From Hydrogenispora ethanolica (GTDB lineage Bacteria > Bacillota > UBA4882 > UBA8346): a stretch of DNA of 64,000 nucleotides. Under the pieces are notes generated by a model, which was not told where the DNA came from, searched no databases, and was given only the letters and a program-made list of their open reading frames with translations. Numbering within the stretch: position 1 is the first letter of the stretch; each line of letters starts with the position of its first letter. Location: assembly GCF_004340685.1 (NCBI RefSeq), contig NZ_SLUN01000003.1, positions 186,001-250,000 on the forward strand, given 5' to 3'. Position numbers and translations under genes: made by a program. Of the stretch, positions 58,670 through 64,000 are shown piece by piece.

Positions 58670-59116
58670 ATGAATATTGAAGAGCGGATCGAAAATGCAG
58701 TGAAGAAAATGGGCACGCGAAACACCCAACCGCGGCAGATTATCGCGGAAAAGATGAAAGAGCTGGGCCGCACCGGGGCGCTGTTTTCTGCCGAAGAACT
58801 CTGGCAGGAACTGCGCCGGACTCATCCGGAGATCGGCCGGGCCACGATCTTTCGTTCCATCGAAAAACTGGTGGAATTCAAAGTGCTCGATCGAATTCAA
58901 TTCGAAGACGGTGACCATTATTTCCGGGTATGCTGCTTGGAGGGGCACCATTATCATTTGGCTTGCACCAGGTGCCGGCGGATTTTGGAGTTTGAGAACG
59001 ACAGCGCCGCGCAACAGCTCTCGATTATCGCCAAGCAAGCCAACTTCGATATCGAAAAACGCGCCCTAACGATCTTCGGTTGCTGCGAAGCTTGCCGGAA
59101 AAACGCGCGGAATTGA
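58670..59116 (+). CDS. Fur-family metalloregulator (Fur/Zur/PerR type)
   Basis: A 148-residue regulator. The winged helix occupies residues about 1-85 ('NTQPRQIIAEKMKEL', 'HPEIGRATIFRSIEKLVEFKVLDRI') and the dimer/metal domain follows ('EGHHYHLACTRCRRILEF', and 'CCEACRKNARN'). The two C-x-x-C pairs form the structural zinc site, and 'HHYHLAC' supplies sensory ligands. Whether it senses Zn, Fe or peroxide is not decidable by eye; the adjacent zinc enzyme alkaline phosphatase favours Zur. Its start is 220 bases divergent from that gene. Confidence 0.9.
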   Translation: MNIEERIENAVKKMGTRNTQPRQIIAEKMKELGRTGALFSAEELWQELRRTHPEIGRATIFRSIEKLVEFKVLDRIQFEDGDHYFRVCCLEGHHYHLACTRCRRILEFENDSAAQQLSIIAKQANFDIEKRALTIFGCCEACRKNARN

Positions 59117-59200
59117 GGAGATTGAGTCCCGAATGGGTTGCCGAAAGGCTTTCAAAATGCAGAAGAATCATAAATGTAGATCAAAGATAAGAAGAACGAA

Positions 59201-59259
59201 AAGACCGCTGCGGCGGTTTTTTCATTCTATGAGAAAACCCCGTTAGACGCGGGGTTCAA
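59201..59259 (+). terminator. Two hairpins after the Fur-family gene
   Basis: ACCGC/GCGGT followed by TTTTTTC (about 59203-59223) is the intrinsic terminator. AACCCCG/CGGGGTT (about 59236-59257) is a second hairpin right behind it. Confidence 0.75.
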
Positions 59260-59350
59260 AAGCGCTTATCGCGGCGGGGAAGACGGCGCACCCGGGCTTA
59301 TGAAAAGATTCGTAATTCCATCCATGACGGGCTCACCCCTCGCCTATCGT

Positions 59351-59702
59351 TGCTTTGTGGATAAGTGATCGGGTTGAGGCGTCGAATGAGCTCATTTGGC
59401 GAGTGACGGATCTCTTTTGGTGACTGAAAGAGCTCGTTCAGTCGCCGGGTAAGCTCATTTTGTGGAAAAAGAGTTCTTTCAGTCGTTGAACGAGCTCATT
59501 TTGTGAATAAAAGAGCTCTTTTTGTGAATGAATGAGCTCTTTCAGTCGCTGAGCGAGCTCATTTTGTGAATGAATGAGCTCTTTCAGTCGTTGAACAAGC
59601 TCATTTTGTGGATAAAAGAGTTCTTTTTGTGAATAAGTGTTCTATTCCTGTGGATAAACGGTATCGTTGAATGTGGTTAATGAATTTTGGCTGTGGATAA
59701 GT
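59351..59702 (-). repeat. 21-bp periodic palindrome array B (inverted copy of array A)
   Basis: The word TTTGTG recurs at 59500, 59521, 59563, 59605 and 59626, always at multiples of 21. Palindromic cores such as AATGAGCTC and AAGAGCTCTT fill each unit. Read on the minus strand it begins CTTATCCACAGCCAAAATTC and ends with CCTCAACCCGATCACTTATC, matching the boundaries of array A at 21733-22101. Confidence 0.85.
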
Positions 59703-60101
59703 GGGGGGGAGGGAGGGGAGAGGGAAGAGGGAAGAGGTAGGGGGCTTTCAAGTTGAGAGGTTGTCAACGAATAAAGAACTGCTTGCAGGCTTCTCTGCCA
59801 AAGACTCAGGTTAAACATAAATAGGACTTCCACGAATTAGCAATCCCCATTTTGCTTTTTCTCGCAATGGGCGAGAATGTTATTTCTGTTGATCGATTTA
59901 ACCCTTGGGTTCGCCAGAAGAAAAAGATAAAAAGTTTGTAGAAGTGGATTTATAAAAGGTTTTGATGAGAATATGTCGAAATTTTACATGGAAAATAAAT
60001 GCAGGTTTGGAACGTTAACATGTTTGACCTGCTTAGGAATTATGAGTGGCTTTCGGAAGTTATCAATGAAAGAACATAACCTCGGAATGGAGCGCAACTA
60101 G
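59703..60101 (+). other. Intergenic region before the restriction locus
   Basis: A purine-rich block (GGGGGAGGGAGG-like, about 59703-59740) is followed by AT-rich sequence up to the hsdM remnant. I see no credible gene or repeat. GGAATGGAG before 60102 is the ribosome site of the next frame. Confidence 0.4.
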
Positions 60102-60578
60102 ATGGCGAAAGGCAAAGAGAATAACATCAAAGAAGAACCCATTGAGAAACAGCTTTGGAAAGCTGCCGATAAGCTCAGAAAGAATATTGATGCCGCCGAA
60201 TACAAGCATATTGTCCTCGGCCTTATTTTTTTACGATACATCTCCGATGCTTTTGAAGAGCTGCATGACGCGATGGATGCCATTGAAAAGGACAATCCAT
60301 CGCTCAAAGATGTGCTTCCGAAGGTTTTTGCCCGTGGCAACCTGGACCCGACCAATCTGGGCGGATTGATCGATCTGATCGGCAATATCGCTCTCGGCGA
60401 CGCCAAAGCCCGCAGCGCCGATGTTCTTGGCCATGTGTTTGAATATTTCCTCGGCGAGTTTGCCTTGGCGGAAGGGAAAAAGGGCGGCCAATTCTATACG
60501 CCCCGCAGCGTTGTGGAGCTGCTGGTGGAGATGAAAGTTGATGAGCGGAGAAGTGAGAGTGAAGGCCTGAATCACTGA
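60102..60578 (+). pseudogene. hsdM: Truncated type I restriction methyltransferase (HsdM) with an internal deletion
   Basis: 158 codons matching the HsdM N-terminal domain: '[37 protein letters not shown]', '[17 protein letters not shown]' and '[22 protein letters not shown]'. In intact HsdM about 50 residues normally lie between the 'DAFEE' and 'DAMDAIEK' segments; they are missing here. The frame then ends a few codons after 'LLVEM', before the SAM and N-P-P-F/Y motifs. The rest of the gene is gone; a REP-type transposase sits 100 bases downstream. It cannot be a working methylase. Confidence 0.85.
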
Positions 60579-60678
60579 TTAAACGGATTGAACTGATGAC
60601 ACGGATTTAAATCAAGGAACCAATAATCGCTGAATCAGGAGTCCGGATGAAAATGTGATCGGGGAGTGAAGATGAGAT

Positions 60679-61512
60679 ATGACCTATAATCCCGCTATCC
60701 ATCATCGCCGTTCCATTCGCCTGAAAGGATACGATTACTCGCGGGCCGGATTATATTTTATCACCATCTGTACCCAGAACCGGTTACATTTATTGGGCAA
60801 AATTGAAAACGGGGCCATGATATTGAATGACGCGGGGCGGATGGTGGCGACGGTTTGGAATGAAATCCCCCGACATTATGGCGGTTTTGCCATCCATGAA
60901 TTTGTCGTCATGCCCAATCACATTCACGGCATCATCGAAATCGTGGCAACGGTAGGGGCAGGCCTCCGTGCCTGCCCTGGTGGATTATGCAATCGCCCCG
61001 ATTCCAAACAACCCCGAAACGGGAAACCACGCGATGGGCAATTGTGTGATGGGCAACCACAGGGGGTTGCCCCTACGGGAATCCCGCTGGACATGGTGAA
61101 AACAATGGGATCGACGGCGGTGAATTTGCTCAATGTTGTTCAACGGGATGGTCAATTATGCAATTCTGGACAATTACGGTGTGAACAACCACGGAACGGG
61201 CAACCCCATGATACCGGATGCGATGGGCAACCATGTGTGGGGCAACCACGGGGGGTTGCCCCTACGATGGACGTTCCGGTGGGGATGAAAACAATGAAAT
61301 TGCCGGATATTGTTCATCGGTTTAAAACGTTAACGACCAAACGATATACCGACGGGGTAAAACAACACGGCTGGGATCCTTTTCCCGGGAGATTGTGGCA
61401 ACGCAATTATTACGAACATATCATTCGGAATGAAAATTCGTATCAAATGATCGCTGAATATATCGTCAATAATCCGGTAAATTGGTCAAAGGACGGTTAT
61501 TATGGCTGCTAA
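60679..61512 (+). CDS. REP-associated tyrosine transposase (RAYT, Y1/IS200-like)
   Basis: A 277-residue single-strand nuclease of the RAYT group. 'HHRRSIRLKGYDYSRAGLYFITICTQNRLHLLG' and 'HEFVVMPNHIHGIIEIV' (HUH motif H-I-H) define the N-terminal half; the C-terminal 'WQRNYYEHIIRNENSYQMIAEYIVNNPVNW' has the family Tyr/His/Asn-Pro pattern. The middle (residues about 93-215) is a long low-complexity insert rich in G-Q-P and R-N-G repeats, encoded by REP-like palindromes. It probably inserted into the hsdM locus. It overlaps the hsdR remnant by 11 bases. Confidence 0.9.
   Translation: MTYNPAIHHRRSIRLKGYDYSRAGLYFITICTQNRLHLLGKIENGAMILNDAGRMVATVWNEIPRHYGGFAIHEFVVMPNHIHGIIEIVATVGAGLRACPGGLCNRPDSKQPRNGKPRDGQLCDGQPQGVAPTGIPLDMVKTMGSTAVNLLNVVQRDGQLCNSGQLRCEQPRNGQPHDTGCDGQPCVGQPRGVAPTMDVPVGMKTMKLPDIVHRFKTLTTKRYTDGVKQHGWDPFPGRLWQRNYYEHIIRNENSYQMIAEYIVNNPVNWSKDGYYGC
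60951..60977 (+). repeat. GTAG-type REP palindrome inside the RAYT gene (1)
   Basis: GTAG followed by GGGCAGGC-CTCCGT-GCCTGCCC, the usual GTAG-plus-stem-loop layout of REP sequences, in frame within the transposase gene. Confidence 0.75.
61051..61076 (-). repeat. GTAG-type REP palindrome inside the RAYT gene (2)
   Basis: GGGCAACCAC...GGTTGCCCCTAC; on the minus strand this is GTAG plus a GGGGCAACC/GGTTGCCC stem. It encodes the 'GQPQGVAPT' stretch. Confidence 0.75.
61239..61265 (-). repeat. GTAG-type REP palindrome inside the RAYT gene (3)
   Basis: GGGGCAACCACG...GGTTGCCCCTAC; nearly identical to copy 2. It encodes 'GQPRGVAPT'. Degenerate half copies (GGGCAACC) lie just upstream at about 61199 and 61224. 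Confidence 0.75.
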
Positions 61513-62893
61513 AATCACCGAATCCCAGATCGAGCAATTCGCTGTCGAACTCCTCGAAAAACAGGGCTACCAATATATTTACGGTCCCGATATTGCTCCC
61601 GACAGTGAAACGCCGGGGCGGCAATCGTTTGAGGATGTTCTTCTGCTTGAAAAATTGCGGAATGCGGTTGGCCGGATTAACCCAAGGATCCCTGTAGAGA
61701 CAAGAGAAGATGCCATCAAACAGATCCAGCGCCTCAACTCGCCGGAGCTAATCTCAAACAATGAGATACTCCATCGCATGTTGACCGAAGGAATTAAGGT
61801 TACGTATCAGAAGGATGGGCAGAGCCGGGGCGATCTGGTTTGGTTGATTGACTTTGCTGAACCGGAAAACAATGTTCTTGGTTCTCAACCAATTTACCGT
61901 GGTCCAAAATCGTTATAAGAAACGGCCGGATGGGATCCTCTTTGTAAATGGTCTACCCTTGGTCGTGATCGAATTGAAAAACGCGGCGGATGAAAACGCA
62001 ACAATTCATACTGCCTTTGACCAGTTGCAAACCTACAAAGAGACGATTTCGACCCTCTTCATTTATAATGCCTTTTTTGGTTGTATCCGACGGTTTGGAG
62101 GCCAAGGCCGGCACCATCTCCGCTGGATTTAGCTCCTCATGAACAAGCGTTAGATGTCAAAGATGAGGTTTCATTTTTTCAAGCGGTTAAATCGAGACTG
62201 ATAAAATTCGATGGCACGGGTTCGGCGAGAACCGGCGGAGAAATAGAGACCGTTATCCGGCAAGTGATCGATAAAGCCTTGGTCACTGAAAAGGTAATCG
62301 ACGTCTTCGATGCGGCGGGAATTAAGAAACCCGATATTTCCATTCTTTCAGATGAATTTCTGCTTGAAGTCAAGCATATGGAGCATAAAAACGTCGCGTT
62401 GGAAGTCTTGAAGAAGCTGCTCAATGACGAAATCAGGTCCCGCACCAAAAAGAATTTGATCCAAAGCAAGACCTTAATGGAAATGCTCGAAAATTCCATT
62501 AAGAAGTACCATAACAAAATCCTGACCGCGGCCGAAGTTATCGAAGAACTGATTCACATCGGCAAAGAGATCCATCAGATGGATAAAACGCCACAGGAGA
62601 TGGGTTTATCTGAATATGAATATGGCTTTTATACTGCGATCGCTAACAATGACAGCGCACGGGAGGTAATGGCCAAGGAAAAACTGCGGGAACTGGCGGT
62701 CGTCTTATTCCAAAAAGTCAAAGAAAACGCTTCGATTGACTGGACCATCAAGGAAAGCGTGAAGGCCAAGCTCAAAGTCATTGTCAAGCGTACCTTGCGT
62801 CAATACGGATATCCGCCGGACATGCAAATGCTGGCTACCGAGACTGTATTAAAACAGGCTGCATTGATCGCTGAGGAATTAAGTAATCATTGA
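61502..62893 (+). pseudogene. hsdR: Decayed type I restriction endonuclease (HsdR)
   Basis: Three frames make up one HsdR relic. 61502-61870: N terminus ('AAKITESQIEQFAVELLEKQGY'). A one-base shift near 61870 leads to the endonuclease core in the +1 frame (61848-62080): 'VVQNRYKKRPDGILFVNGLPLVVIELKNAADEN', with the D...E-x-K nuclease motif. A second shift near 62075 leads to 'VVSDGLEAKAGTISAG', after which the whole helicase motor is missing and the sequence jumps to the HsdR C-terminal region (62110-62893: 'ARTGGEIETVIRQVIDKALVTEKVIDVFDAAG'). No hsdS is seen. The last segment is an open frame of about 260 codons but has lost its context. Confidence 0.85.
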
Positions 62894-62904
62894 GGTGAAT
62901 AACA

Positions 62905-63957
62905 ATGTCGCTTTGGCTTTTTCGCGCCGGGGCTTCCGGCGAATACGAAAACAAATTTCTGACCGACAAACGGGTTTATCTCACTTGGGAAGACTTGGAC
63001 GTCGACTTGCGTAGTTTTTCGGAGAAGACTGCTCTGTTTAATTATCTCCGTATCAAATATCCGCACGACAAACCGGGCAGAGCTCGTAACTGGACTGGCC
63101 AAATCTGGCCGATGGCTCATGATATCCAAATCGGCGATTGGGTCATCCTACCCAGTAAGGTCAGACCGGCTGTTCATATTGGGAAAGTCATTGGGGAATA
63201 CGTTTATGACGCCTCACTGGGAAGTCCGTATTATCATTATCGTACTATCAATTGGTTCGCGACGGACATCCCTCGTTCCAATTTTGATCAAGACATCTTG
63301 TATTCAATCGGTGCATTTATGACAGTCTGCCGGATCAGCCGGAATGATGCGGAACAACGAATCAAAAAGATGGCGGCGAACAACTGGAAATCAAGTATTG
63401 CGAATACCGTGGACCCAGCATTTAATAACCTAAACGTCGAAAACTCGGAAGAGACCGCAGGCGAAGAGATCGACCTGGAGCAGTATGCCAAAGACCGCAT
63501 CGCCAAATATATCATTCGCAAGTTTAAAGGTCACGGACTGACGATGATTATCGAAGCCATCCTGCAGGCGCAAGGTTATACGACCTATAAGAGTCCGGAA
63601 GGGGTTGATAAAGGCGTGGATATTCTGGCGGCACCCGGGGAGCTGGGATTTGGCCGGCCCCGTATCTGTGTTCAGGTGAAATCGTCGGATTCACCGATCG
63701 ATCGTCCGACGCTCGACCAGTTGATCGGCGTAATGCAAAACTTCAATGCCGATCAAGGGCTGTTAGTCTCCTGGGGTGGCTTTAAGTCTTCGATTGATAA
63801 GGAAATTCCGGCGCAATTCTTCCGGGTCAGACTTTGGGACCAGCAATCGATTATCGATGAATTACTGCGGTATTATGATAAACTGGATGAAGATATTAAA
63901 GCGGAGATTCCGTTGAAAAGGATTTGGACCCTAGCAATTTCGGAAGAGGAAAATTGA
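62905..63957 (+). CDS. Mrr-type restriction endonuclease-like protein
   Basis: A 350-residue protein with a C-terminal Mrr_cat nuclease domain: 'MIIEAILQAQGYTTYKSPEGVDKGVDILAAPGELGFGRPRICVQVKSS' contains the D...Q-x-K catalytic pattern, followed by 'VSWGGFKSS'. The N-terminal half (about 1-150) is a separate domain beginning 'SLWLFRAGASGEYENKFLTDKRVYLTW', of a kind found in other Mrr proteins, possibly for target recognition. Mrr enzymes cut methylated DNA. GAGGTG precedes the ATG, 11 bases behind the hsdR remnant. It is the only intact defence gene here. Confidence 0.85.
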   Translation: MSLWLFRAGASGEYENKFLTDKRVYLTWEDLDVDLRSFSEKTALFNYLRIKYPHDKPGRARNWTGQIWPMAHDIQIGDWVILPSKVRPAVHIGKVIGEYVYDASLGSPYYHYRTINWFATDIPRSNFDQDILYSIGAFMTVCRISRNDAEQRIKKMAANNWKSSIANTVDPAFNNLNVENSEETAGEEIDLEQYAKDRIAKYIIRKFKGHGLTMIIEAILQAQGYTTYKSPEGVDKGVDILAAPGELGFGRPRICVQVKSSDSPIDRPTLDQLIGVMQNFNADQGLLVSWGGFKSSIDKEIPAQFFRVRLWDQQSIIDELLRYYDKLDEDIKAEIPLKRIWTLAISEEEN

Positions 63958-64000
63958 AAATAGGGGAGCGCACAACCGTATACCGGCTCTTTAAATTTTT
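63958..64000. other. Window end
   Basis: The last 43 bases hold no feature I can support. Confidence 0.5.

Overview
The window looks like chromosomal DNA of a spore-forming, motile member of the Bacillota that probably has an outer membrane. The Bacillota evidence is a small acid-soluble spore protein of the SspH type (8103-8297), the rapZ-yvcK pair (27928-30459), a MocR/GntR regulator, FosX and a YbxB-type methyltransferase. The diderm evidence is a flagellar cluster that includes the L-ring (FlgH) and P-ring (FlgI) proteins. Most of the window is GC-rich. The stretch from about 49.0 to 55.6 kb is visibly AT-richer and looks acquired.

Layout. 0-10.9 kb: a DauR-like regulator with RidA; a sugar-type ABC importer without its ATPase; a Cys/Met-metabolism PLP enzyme; an RsuA-type pseudouridine synthase; an Asp/Glu racemase; sspH; mscL; and uronate isomerase. 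10.9-15 kb: the ammonium module amt-glnK, a solitary IS481-like transposase with an altered active site, and an IclR regulator. 15-25 kb: a divergent CarB-like protein without CarA, a complete NMT1/SsuA-type ABC importer, PhzF-like, FosX and an LCM-family methyltransferase. 25-36 kb: a SHOCT protein, D-Ala-D-Ala ligase, a PHP hydrolase, rapZ, yvcK and flgF-flgG-flgA-flgH-flgI-flgJ(N). 36-48.8 kb: YbxB, glycogen synthase, a GalT/HIT-like nucleotidyltransferase, a NarL-type two-component pair beside a second sugar ABC importer, an aldo/keto reductase and a divergent MocR regulator. 48.9-55.6 kb: tRNA-Thr(TGT) followed by an integrase remnant, an IS630 element, a subtilase lipoprotein, and a fluoride-resistance operon (crcB, a split DUF190/CBS gene, a nitroreductase). 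55.7-64 kb: a YibE/F membrane protein, alkaline phosphatase and a divergent Fur-family regulator, then a decayed type I restriction locus carrying a REP-associated transposase, and an Mrr-type nuclease.

The most striking content is non-coding. (1) Two complete fluoride-riboswitch aptamers lie in tandem upstream of crcB. The distal one overlaps an intrinsic terminator and the proximal one overlaps a hairpin that sequesters the crcB Shine-Dalgarno, so one leader appears to use two control mechanisms. (2) Ten copies of a roughly 130-bp double-hairpin element occur. Four of them begin exactly at the stop codon of the upstream gene. (3) Three arrays have a strict 21-bp (two helical turns) period with a palindromic core in each unit. 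Two are homologous copies in inverted orientation 37 kb apart. (4) Roughly 80-bp MITE-like hairpins split the DUF190 gene, with a relative upstream of the CarB-like gene. (5) GTAG-type REP palindromes lie in frame inside the REP-associated transposase gene.

All functional calls come from reading translated sequence and motifs by eye; no database or folding program was run.
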